Shown here piece by piece: positions 6,729 through 13,559 of a stretch of DNA of 17,321 bases. Each line of letters starts with the position of its first letter. The stretch's first letter is position 1. Made by a program: the position numbers and the translations under genes. Location: contig NZ_DASZGI010000398.1 of NCBI RefSeq assembly GCF_035938995.1, positions 1-17,321 of the forward strand, in the 5' to 3' direction. The stretch is from DASZGI01 sp035938995 (lineage in GTDB: Bacteria > Actinomycetota > Actinomycetes > Streptomycetales > Catenulisporaceae). The notes beneath the pieces are model-generated. The model was not told the origin of the DNA, did no database searches, and saw nothing but the letters and a program-made list of their open reading frames with translations.

Positions 6729-9362
6729 ATGGCCGTGACACGGAACCCGGAACCGATCGCGGCGCCGTGGCCGCTGCTCGACCGCTCCGGCGCGCTCGCC
6801 GAGGCGCTTCAGGCGATCCGCGGCGCGATCGGCGGTGTGGTCTGGTACGGCGAACCGGGCGGAGGCCGTACCCGGCTCGCCCGAGAGGCGCTGGCACAGG
6901 CCGGCGCCGCCGGTCGGGATACGGCGTGGGTCGCGGGGTGCCGGACCGTCGCCGCAGTGCCGTACGGCGCTCTCTCAGTCCTCTTCGCTGCCAGGGGCGC
7001 CGCGGGTCCGCAGGAGTTCGTCCGCCACGTGGCGGCCGGGCGCCAGGCTCCGCTGGTACTCGTCGTGGACGATGCGCACCTGTTGGATCAGGAATCGGCC
7101 GCCCTGGTGTATCAGCTCACGGTGCGGACACTCGTCACACCGCTGGTCACGATGCCGAGTGGAGCAACGGCCTGCGACGCGGTCACGGCACTGTGGAAGG
7201 ACGGGCTCGCGCTTCGCAGTACCCTGCCCCCGCTGAGCGACGAGGCGGTCGAGGCGCTGATCGGGCACGCCCTGGGCGAGGTCGACGGCGTGACGCGGGC
7301 GCGCATCCACCGCCTCGTCCGCGGCAATCCGCAGGCGCTGCGCGAGCTGATCTCCAGCGCCGTCCAGGAAGGCTCCCTGGCACATCGCGAAGGCGTGTGG
7401 ACGTGGGTGCACGGGCGGCGCTTGGGACAGGGGCTGCGGGAGCTGGTCGGGACGCGGCTCGGCCGGATCAGCCCGGCGATCCGGCGGGTGCTCGAGGTGG
7501 TGGCCTGCGGCGAGCCGCTGCCGGTCGCGCAGCTCGGCCGGCTCGTGCAGGCCGGGTGGCTCGATCAGGCCGCCCTGGACCTGGTCGAGGGCAGCGACCT
7601 GCTCACCTTCGAGTGGCGCGGCGCGCTGCGCACCGTGCGGTTCGCCCTGCCGCTGTACGCCGAGGTGATCCGCGGCGAGCTGACGACGTTCAGGGCGCGC
7701 GAGCTCGCCCGCTGGCTCGAGGGCACCGCCGCGGGACTGCCGGACGTGGACGGCGCGGAGCTGCTGCTCAGGGCGACGTGGCAGGTGGATGCGCAGATCG
7801 ACATGAACGCGCCGCTGCTGCTCGCGGGCGCCGAAGAGGCCGTGGCCCGCGCTGAGACGGCGCTGGCTGAACGGCTGCTTCGGGCGGCCCTCGAGTGCGG
7901 AGCGGACGTGCCGGCGCGGCGGCTGCTCGCCCGACTGCTGAGTGCGCAAGGCCGGCATGCGGAAGCGATGGCACTGCTGGCGCCGGGGCCGCGGCGGTCG
8001 CCCGGGGAGGTCGCCGTCGCGGTGGAGACTGCCGAAATCCTCTGCTGGGATCTGGGCGAGCGATCGCGCGCCAAGGCGCTGCTCGCCGAGACCGCTGCGG
8101 CAGGCGGTCCGGAGGCGGCCCGGGCCGGGGTCGCGCAAGCCAGGATGCTGCTGTACGACGGTCGCTGCACCGAGGCGCTCGATGTCATGCGCGGCGTTCA
8201 GCGGTGCGCCGCAGCACCGGAGGGCGCCGCGAGCATCGCCGTGTACGCCGATGTTCTGGCAGGCAGGCCGTGCAGCGCGCTGGCGGTGTACGAATCCGGC
8301 GGCAGCATGCTGCGACGGCCTTCGGTGCGACGCGACCCGGGTGCGGGCCTCCCCGACCCGATTGACGCCGTCCGCTGCTTGGCGCTGCTGGTCAGCGGTC
8401 AGATACCGGCGGCTCGGCAGCTCGCCGACGAGGGCTACGCGAGCGCGGTGTGCCGCGGCCATCCCGCGGCGGCGGCCGCTTGGTCCCGCTTGCGCGGCAC
8501 GATCGCGCTACTGCAGGGGCGTCTGGCCGACTCCGACGCCTGGCTGCGCGAGGCGCTGGCCACGGACCCGGGCGCCGATCGCCCGCGCACGCACGACGCG
8601 GTGTTGGCCGCACTCGCCACCGTCGCGGCACTGCGCGGGGACGCCGCCGAGGCCGCGGCCCGGCTCGCCCGCGTGCGCCGACGGCAGGGCGGCGCGGGCC
8701 GGGTCTTCGAGCCCTGGATCGAACTGAGCCGCGCATGGGTCTCGTACGCGCATGATGCGCCGGGCCGCGCTGTCGGGCACGCTCGCCGCGCCGCGCAGCT
8801 CGCCCGGGTCGGCGGGCAGTTCGCGGTAGAGGCGGTCGCCTGGTACGACGTGGCCAGGCTCGGGGCCGCCGCTACAGCCCAGCCGCCGCTGCGCGCGCTC
8901 GCCGACCGACTGGAAGGAGCGCTGTTCCCTGTGCTCGCCGACGCCGCGGAGGCGCTGGCGGCCGAGTCCGGCGCCCGGCTCGACGCGGCGAGCGAGCGGT
9001 TCGGGGACCTCGGCCTGCCGCTGCACGCCGCCGAGGCTGCGCTCGCCGCGCAGCGCGCGCACCATAGCGCGGGTCGGCGCGCGGGCGCGATCGCGGCCAG
9101 GGAGCGCGCGATGGCGTTCGCCGCGCACTGCGACCCGGCCCGTACACCGCTGCTGTGCGATGCGGCAGCCGAGGACGGGCTGACCGAACGCGAGCGGGAG
9201 ATCGCCCGCTTGGCCGCGGCCGGGCTGCCGAGCAAAGCGATCGCCGGCCGGCTGACACTCTCCGTGCGCACCGTCGACAACCACCTGAACAGGGTGTATG
9301 CGAAGCTCGGCATCTCCAGCCGCACCCAGCTCGGGCGGTTGTTCGGAATCAGCACCGCCTGA
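6729..9362 (+). CDS. LAL-family ATPase/LuxR transcriptional regulator (second of two)
   Basis: The 877-residue product repeats the architecture of its neighbour: P-loop G41-E-P-G-G-G-R47-T48 (again Arg for the Walker A Lys), a clear Walker B at PLVLVVDDAHLLD (108-120), an Ala/Leu-rich helical middle, and a LuxR HTH at about 816-877 (LTEREREIARLAAAGL, then SVRTVDNHLNRVYAKLGISS). The HTH differs from that of the first regulator in the recognition helix (SVRTVDNH against SPRTVEKH), so the two probably bind different sites. The ATG at 6729 follows a purine-rich AGGGGGGAAG; the frame is open 42 codons further upstream but that part has poor codon bias. It lies 171 bases after the first regulator on the same strand and ends about 100 bases from the convergent flavin reductase gene. 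Confidence 0.92.
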   Translation: MAVTRNPEPIAAPWPLLDRSGALAEALQAIRGAIGGVVWYGEPGGGRTRLAREALAQAGAAGRDTAWVAGCRTVAAVPYGALSVLFAARGAAGPQEFVRHVAAGRQAPLVLVVDDAHLLDQESAALVYQLTVRTLVTPLVTMPSGATACDAVTALWKDGLALRSTLPPLSDEAVEALIGHALGEVDGVTRARIHRLVRGNPQALRELISSAVQEGSLAHREGVWTWVHGRRLGQGLRELVGTRLGRISPAIRRVLEVVACGEPLPVAQLGRLVQAGWLDQAALDLVEGSDLLTFEWRGALRTVRFALPLYAEVIRGELTTFRARELARWLEGTAAGLPDVDGAELLLRATWQVDAQIDMNAPLLLAGAEEAVARAETALAERLLRAALECGADVPARRLLARLLSAQGRHAEAMALLAPGPRRSPGEVAVAVETAEILCWDLGERSRAKALLAETAAAGGPEAARAGVAQARMLLYDGRCTEALDVMRGVQRCAAAPEGAASIAVYADVLAGRPCSALAVYESGGSMLRRPSVRRDPGAGLPDPIDAVRCLALLVSGQIPAARQLADEGYASAVCRGHPAAAAAWSRLRGTIALLQGRLADSDAWLREALATDPGADRPRTHDAVLAALATVAALRGDAAEAAARLARVRRRQGGAGRVFEPWIELSRAWVSYAHDAPGRAVGHARRAAQLARVGGQFAVEAVAWYDVARLGAAATAQPPLRALADRLEGALFPVLADAAEALAAESGARLDAASERFGDLGLPLHAAEAALAAQRAHHSAGRRAGAIAARERAMAFAAHCDPARTPLLCDAAAEDGLTEREREIARLAAAGLPSKAIAGRLTLSVRTVDNHLNRVYAKLGISSRTQLGRLFGISTA

Positions 9363-9462
9363 TGTTCGAAACGACCCTGATATCCGAGGCAGCGCAGCTT
9401 GAACGCGCCCCCGACTGTTGACGCATGCCCAAGGCAGCACCGAACTCAAGACAGCACCCTGC

Positions 9463-9978
9463 TCAGGGCAGAGGCAGCGCATGATACTCGCGCTCGAAGA
9501 AGACCACGGGCTCTGACGCGTCGCCCAGCTCGCACCAGCGCACGGCGCCGAGCACCAGGACGTGGTCGGCGGCCGGCACCATCCGATCGAGCCCGCAGAC
9601 GGCCACGGCCGCGGCGTCCCGCAACAGCGGCACGCCGAGCTCGACGCGCCGGGCCAGCCCGGCGAACCGGTCCGCGGCGGGCGCGGCGAACCGCGCGGCC
9701 AGCCCCCGCTGACGCCAGGTCAGGATGTTGACCCCGAAGGCGCCCCGCCCGGCGATCGCGGCGAGCGTCCCGCTGCCCTCGGCGAGCGAGACCAGCAGCA
9801 GCGGCGGGCTCAGCGAGACCGAGAGGAAGGCGTTGACCGTGCAGCCGCTCGGTTCGTCGGCCGACCCCGACGTGATCACCACGACGCCGCTCGGCCACCG
9901 CCGCATGAACCGCCGGAACTCGGCTGCCGCGGCGGTGCCCGTGCTCACGCCGCCCGTGGCCGGCGCATGCGTGGTCAC
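9463..9978 (-). CDS. Flavin reductase-like FMN-binding protein
   Basis: The 171-residue product belongs to the flavin reductase-like domain family (HpaC/ActVB type), which binds FMN or FAD and commonly uses NAD(P)H to supply reduced flavin to a partner enzyme. Family features are FRRFMRRWPSGVVVITS (21-37), the SGCTVNAFLSVSLSPPLLLVSL flavin-binding stretch at 44-65, GAFGVNIL (79-86) and a C-terminal HVLVLGAVRWCEL. The GTG start at 9978 overlaps the upstream TPR gene's stop as GTGA, and no good ribosome binding site is visible, so translation is probably coupled. It is last in the operon that starts with the Cys-rich peptide. A role with the divergent HFCD flavoprotein is possible but that family normally reoxidises its FMN with oxygen, so the true partner is open. 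Confidence 0.9.
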   Translation of the reverse strand: MTTHAPATGGVSTGTAAAAEFRRFMRRWPSGVVVITSGSADEPSGCTVNAFLSVSLSPPLLLVSLAEGSGTLAAIAGRGAFGVNILTWRQRGLAARFAAPAADRFAGLARRVELGVPLLRDAAAVAVCGLDRMVPAADHVLVLGAVRWCELGDASEPVVFFEREYHALPLP

Positions 9979-12014
9979 GGCGCGCCGCCCACCGCGGCGG
10001 CATCGGCCAGGTCGCGGGCGGCGGCGGCCGCGTCCCCGAGCTCCGCGTGGCACCGGCTGCGCCGTTCGAGCAGCTCGGCGAGCAGCTCCGGCTCGTCGCG
10101 CGCCGCCTCAACGCCCCGCGTCAGGTCGCTGATCGACTCCGCGTACTGCCCCGCGCCGTACGCCACCTCGGCCCGGCCGCAAAGCGCGGCGACGAGGTCC
10201 GCGTCGCTCTCCAGCGCGAGGCTGAAGTCGGCGCGCGCCTGCTCCGTCAGCCCCTTGGCGAGCGCGAGCTGGCCGCGCAGGCACAACAACCGCGCGTCCC
10301 GCGGATGCATGCCCAGGCCCGCCTCGACGTGCCGCTCGGCGGCGGCCACGTCGTCCGACTCCTGATACAGGCTGGCGAGGTTGACGCGCGGGTCGAGCAG
10401 GTCCGGCTCGAGTTCGAGCACGTATTCCAGGTCGGCGATGGCGCCCGCGGTGTCGCCCAGCTCGTCGCGCAGATTGCTCCGGTTGTAGTGCAGCTCCCAG
10501 AACGGCGCGGTGATCGCCATCGCGGCCTCGTAGTCCGACATCGCGCCCTCGGCGTCGCCGAGCCTGCGCCGGGCGTCCGCGCGGTCGAAGTAGTAGTCCG
10601 GGAAATTGAGGTCCAGCTCGATGACGGTGCTGTAGTCGGCGACGGCCTGCTCCAGCTCGCCGAGCGCGTCGTGCAGCCGCGCCTTGTTGTGTACGAGCAC
10701 CGAGCGGTGCAGGCGGTGCTGGTCCGGTGTCAGTTCGCGGTCGAGCCGGGCCAACCCCTCGCTCACCAGCCGCAGCGCCTCGCCCAGGTTGCCCAGGTGC
10801 ATCTCGACCAGAGCCAGGCCGTTCTGGTGGAAGACGGTGTTGAACGCCCGCTCGACCGGATCCGGATCGAGGGTGGCCAGCGCGATCGCGCTGTTCATGT
10901 GGATCTTGGCGATGCGGTGGTCGCGGCGTTCCGGCGGGCGCATCCGGGTGTAGATCATCGCGAGCGCGTAGCCGGAAAACCGGTGGACCAGGGGCAAGGC
11001 GTAGCGCGAACGCAGGTCGGCGTAGACCTCCTCCGCCTCGTCGACCCGTCCGGTGATCGCCATCGCGGTGCTGCCCTTGGTGCGCATCAGCCAGTACTGC
11101 TCCGGCGTCGCGACCGGATCGGTGAGCGCCACGCCCCGCGCGCTCAGCTCGAGAACACAGTGGTAGTAGCCCATGCTGATCCCGTAGTTGCACGCGGCCA
11201 GTAGCGCCGGACCCGCGCTGCGCGGGTCGCTGCCGTGCTCGAGGTGATAGGGGATCGCGCCGAGCCCATGGCTCCAGTCGCCGTGCGCGCGCAGCCATGC
11301 GGCGCGCGCGTCGTGCAGCGCGGCGCGGACAGCTGGATCAGCTGCCTGATACGCGGCGTGTTCGGCCTCGTCGCGCGAGGCGCCGTCCGCGTCGACGAAA
11401 GCCCGCAGGAGCTCCTCGTCGGTGCGCGGCGCGGACGGCTGCGCCTCCGCGGGCACCGGATCCGCGTCGATCCGAACCGCGTGCTTGCGCAGCGCCGCGA
11501 CGAGACCGTCGGACAGGCGGTCCGGGTCCGGACCCGTCGCGATGAACGTCCGGATGGCGCCCCCGCGCGAGCGCCGCAGCAGGATACTGAGAAACTCCTG
11601 GTCGGTCTGGTCCGCCTCGTCGACGTTGTCGAACACGAGGGTCAGCGGGCCGCTGCCCAGCCGGGGCGCGCAGGCGTCGAGGAATTCGACCAGGCCGTGC
11701 GCGAGGCGGCGGGTGCGCGCCAGCGCGTAGATGCGGGTCTGCTCGCCGGGCTGCGCCACCGAGGTCAGGGTCTCGGGCGCCGAGCCGATCAGCTCCTCCA
11801 GCTCGGGCGCCGCGGACAAGATCTCCAGCAGATGTGTCTTGACCAGGTCGGGGGCGACCCGGTGGGCCGCCGGCATCAGAGCCCGCAACAGGTTGCCCGC
11901 CCCGGTGTACGGGCCGCGCGTCCCGCGGTGGCATTCGACCTCGTAGTCGGGGGCGAGGTGCGGTACGGCACCGCCCACCCGGAACGGGCCGACGATCCAT
12001 TGATGAAAGCTCAC
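9975..12014 (-). CDS. TPR protein with degenerate ATPase-like N-terminal domain
   Basis: The 679-residue product has two parts. Residues 1 to about 200 resemble a STAND/AAA-type ATPase module: LTLVFDNVDEADQTDQEFL (124-142) looks like a Walker B region, but the expected P-loop is GPYTGAGNLL (34-43) with Asn instead of Gly-Lys-Thr/Ser, so ATP hydrolysis is doubtful. From about residue 400 at least seven tetratricopeptide repeats follow, each with the pattern of small residues typical of TPR helices (for example LHDALGELEQAVADYSTVI and YFDRADARRRLGDAEGAM). TPRs bind peptides or proteins, so it may be a scaffold or chaperone for the peptide or its enzymes. I chose GTG 12014 because AAAGGA lies 9 bases upstream; an ATG at 12032, overlapping the previous stop as ATGA but lacking a binding site, would add six residues. 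Its stop overlaps the flavin reductase start. Confidence 0.85.
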   Translation of the reverse strand: MSFHQWIVGPFRVGGAVPHLAPDYEVECHRGTRGPYTGAGNLLRALMPAAHRVAPDLVKTHLLEILSAAPELEELIGSAPETLTSVAQPGEQTRIYALARTRRLAHGLVEFLDACAPRLGSGPLTLVFDNVDEADQTDQEFLSILLRRSRGGAIRTFIATGPDPDRLSDGLVAALRKHAVRIDADPVPAEAQPSAPRTDEELLRAFVDADGASRDEAEHAAYQAADPAVRAALHDARAAWLRAHGDWSHGLGAIPYHLEHGSDPRSAGPALLAACNYGISMGYYHCVLELSARGVALTDPVATPEQYWLMRTKGSTAMAITGRVDEAEEVYADLRSRYALPLVHRFSGYALAMIYTRMRPPERRDHRIAKIHMNSAIALATLDPDPVERAFNTVFHQNGLALVEMHLGNLGEALRLVSEGLARLDRELTPDQHRLHRSVLVHNKARLHDALGELEQAVADYSTVIELDLNFPDYYFDRADARRRLGDAEGAMSDYEAAMAITAPFWELHYNRSNLRDELGDTAGAIADLEYVLELEPDLLDPRVNLASLYQESDDVAAAERHVEAGLGMHPRDARLLCLRGQLALAKGLTEQARADFSLALESDADLVAALCGRAEVAYGAGQYAESISDLTRGVEAARDEPELLAELLERRSRCHAELGDAAAAARDLADAAAVGGAP

Positions 12015-12028
12015 GAGCCGGGTTCCTT

Positions 12029-13210
12029 TCATGCCGGAGTGGGGCGCGCTACCGCGGGCCGCCGACGGCCGGCCGTCAGCGGAAGCACGACGAACTGGAT
12101 CAGGACGAGCACCAGCGCGACGGCCGAGTCCCAGAACCGCGCCGTGCCCAGGCCCCCGTGCGCCAGACCGGTGGCCAGGCGGTCGGAGAACCCGTACAGC
12201 ACCGGGATCACGATCGCTGCGCCGACGATCAGGACGAGGGCGACGCCCGCGACGGCGAGCGCCGCATACCAGGGGGCGTACTTGCGGTCGAGCGGCGACC
12301 ATTCGTCCTCGTCGCCGAGCACGACAGAGCGCACGCCGGGGAGCCGGGGGAAGCGCCGGCGCAGGTAGGACATCGCCGCGTCGTGCAGGTTGGTGCAGCC
12401 CAGCGCCGTAGCCGCGACGTAGTACAGGTCGGTGCGCAGGAAGAGGTAGCACTGCCACCCGATCCGCGGAAGCGTGATGTAGGCGACGGCCAGCGCGAGG
12501 CGGCCGCCCCAACTCGCCGTCCCGAGCCCCGCGGCAGTCAGGGTCAGGCCGCTGAACAGCAGCACGTCGGCGAGGATTCCGGCCAGGAACGGCAGGTAGC
12601 GCTGTCGGCGGGGCAGGCTCAGCAGGCCGTTCATCCTGGTCTCGAACACCAGGAAGTACAGCCGACGGCTCACTCCCAGCGGCGAGGGCAGGCCGCGGCG
12701 CCGTGCCGCGAGCGCGTGGAACGCCTCGTGCCACAGCGTCCCGGCCATCTGGACCACCGCGAGCAGGACCTGCACGAGGATGAGTGAGGAGGTGAAGAAC
12801 ACGTTGCTCACGTGCGGCCGGAGGTGCTCGTCTCGGACCATGGCCACCGCGCACGCCGCAGCCAGCGCCGCGTAGCCGATCCAGGCCGGCGGGGAGAAGG
12901 CGGCGCGGCCGAGCCACTGGAGGCGCACCGGGGCCGCGAGCGCCGGCTGCTCTCCCGCGGCCACCACGAACCCAAGTTCATGCATCGTGTCGAGGAAGTC
13001 CGCTATGTCCACGCTCTCGCCGTAGACGCGCTCGTACCACGCGGCGGCCTCGTCGACAGGCATGCCGTCGGCCAGCTTCCGCAGCAGCGCCGCGCCGTCC
13101 TCGGGCAGGACCGCGTAGGACTCGATGTCGGGACGGCCGACCATGATGCCGTCGGGTTCTGCGACGTATGTCAGCGAATGGAACGCGAGCCCTGCGGTCG
13201 GGGCGGACAT
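12029..13210 (-). CDS. PqqD-like domain fused to M50-type membrane metalloprotease
   Basis: The 393-residue product starts with a region (about 8-85) that reads like a PqqD-type peptide-binding domain (RRE): a beta-rich start, SYAVLPEDGAALLRKLADG, then DIADFLDTMHELGFV. The rest is a polytopic membrane protein with about six to seven hydrophobic segments. A zinc-protease motif H161-E-A-F-H165 lies in TLWHEAFHALAARR, and R259-T-D261-L-Y-Y-V in the later membrane part corresponds to the LDG-type Asp that completes the zinc site in M50 site-2-type proteases. This layout matches 'putative peptide zinc metalloprotease' proteins of RiPP loci. The ATG at 13210 has AAGGGAGAA about 5 bases upstream. 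It follows the small Cys peptide by 76 bases and a hairpin. The likely job is to bind that peptide and cleave or export it; no substrate is proven. Confidence 0.85.
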   Translation of the reverse strand: MSAPTAGLAFHSLTYVAEPDGIMVGRPDIESYAVLPEDGAALLRKLADGMPVDEAAAWYERVYGESVDIADFLDTMHELGFVVAAGEQPALAAPVRLQWLGRAAFSPPAWIGYAALAAACAVAMVRDEHLRPHVSNVFFTSSLILVQVLLAVVQMAGTLWHEAFHALAARRRGLPSPLGVSRRLYFLVFETRMNGLLSLPRRQRYLPFLAGILADVLLFSGLTLTAAGLGTASWGGRLALAVAYITLPRIGWQCYLFLRTDLYYVAATALGCTNLHDAAMSYLRRRFPRLPGVRSVVLGDEDEWSPLDRKYAPWYAALAVAGVALVLIVGAAIVIPVLYGFSDRLATGLAHGGLGTARFWDSAVALVLVLIQFVVLPLTAGRRRPAVARPTPA

Positions 13211-13243
13211 CGGACTTCTCCCTTCGGAGTCGGGCAGGCGGGT

Positions 13244-13277
13244 CTGCGCGCGGCGCCGCGACGCGGGCCGCGCGCAG
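13244..13277 (-). terminator. Strong hairpin between peptide gene and protease gene
   Basis: CTGCGCGCGGC (13244-13254) and GCCGCGCGCAG (13267-13277) pair perfectly over 11 bases; the loop can add a further short CCG/CGG stem. No T-run follows. In RiPP operons such a hairpin between precursor and enzymes often lets the peptide mRNA accumulate above that of downstream genes, by attenuation or by protecting the 3' end. Confidence 0.6.
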
Positions 13278-13286
13278 GGTCGCCTA

Positions 13287-13370
13287 CTAGCAGATGCAGA
13301 GGCAGTAGAAGTTGCTGGACGCGGTGAGCTTGATCGAACCGCTGCGGCGAACAGTGATCTGCTTCTTCAT
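13287..13370 (-). CDS. Candidate RiPP precursor peptide, C-terminal Cys-x-Cys-x-Cys
   Basis: A 27-residue peptide is encoded by ATG at 13370 and ends with tandem TAG stops (13284-13289). It begins MKKQITVRRSGSIKLTAS, basic and hydrophilic with no signal peptide, and ends SNFYCLCIC, so Cys residues are at 23, 25 and 27 with Cys as the last residue. The ribosome binding site (GGGAGGTG, 7 bases away) is the strongest in the region, which fits high expression of a structural peptide. It is first in the operon with the PqqD/M50 protein, the TPR protein and the flavin reductase, and faces the divergent HFCD flavoprotein. The likely role is substrate of these enzymes, residues 1 to about 18 acting as leader or recognition part. 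The C-terminus resembles the cypemycin precursor (ending CLVC), which is decarboxylated at its last Cys. A metal-binding peptide is the main alternative. I do not recognise a named family. Confidence 0.75.
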   Translation of the reverse strand: MKKQITVRRSGSIKLTASSNFYCLCIC

Positions 13371-13377
13371 CGGGTGA

Positions 13378-13386
13378 CACCTCCCC
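13378..13386 (-). promoter_or_regulatory. Strong ribosome binding site of the peptide gene
   Basis: GGGGAGGTG on the minus strand, 7 bases before the ATG at 13370, is nearly a perfect anti-16S match. It decides the peptide start and argues that this short frame is truly translated. Confidence 0.8.
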
Positions 13387-13387
13387 T

Positions 13388-13417
13388 CGGCCCATAGGGC
13401 CGCTCCGGAGCCGGAGC
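13388..13417. promoter_or_regulatory. Two adjacent palindromes in the peptide gene leader
   Basis: CGGCCC-ATA-GGGCCG (13388-13402) and GCTCCGG-AG-CCGGAGC (13402-13417) are perfect inverted repeats sharing one base. They lie 18-47 bases upstream of the peptide start, between the ribosome binding site and the proposed -10 box. They could be operator half-sites or stem-loops in the mRNA leader. Confidence 0.45.
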
Positions 13418-13445
13418 AGTAGCCACTGGGACAAAAAGCTGTCAC
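13416..13445 (-). promoter_or_regulatory. Weak candidate promoter of the peptide operon
   Basis: On the minus strand GTGACA (13440-13445) resembles a -35 box and TACTGC (13416-13421) lies 18 bases further as a poor -10 box. Transcription would start near 13409, giving a leader of about 40 bases. The -10 match is weak, so regulation by an activator is likely if this is the promoter. Confidence 0.3.
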
Positions 13446-13453
13446 CCCGCAGC

Positions 13454-13497
13454 GCGCACCACATGGGTGCGCCGCCCCCGTCTTCTCGGGGCGCGGC
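13454..13497. promoter_or_regulatory. Two further inverted repeats in the divergent promoter region
   Basis: GCGCACC (13454-13460) pairs with GGTGCGC (13466-13472) around ACATG. GCCGC-CCCCG (13471-13480) pairs with CGGGG-C-GCGGC (13487-13497) around TCTTCT with one bulged base. The second could be a terminator-like stem in the leader of the flavoprotein gene, or insulate the two transcripts; the first looks more like an operator. Confidence 0.4.
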
Positions 13498-13559
13498 CCG
13501 CCGGAAATGGGTACCGCGCCCCCATGCCCGAGGCGCAGGGCCGACGGGATGCTGAAGGC

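Noticed and set aside
9460..9471. CCCTG-CT-CAGGG as a terminator between the LAL and flavin reductase genes
   Set aside because: The stem is 5 bases with a 2-base loop and no T-run follows.
12015..12917. Extension of the TPR gene's frame upstream across the protease gene
   Set aside because: The added part is Arg/Pro/Ala-rich and overlaps the protease gene, whose motifs are clear in another frame.
13287..13370. Thr-x-x-Ser-x-x-x-Cys pattern (T16, S19, C23) in the peptide, like the labionin motif of class III lanthipeptides
   Set aside because: No LanKC-type kinase/cyclase or other lanthionine synthetase is in the window, so the pattern is probably chance.
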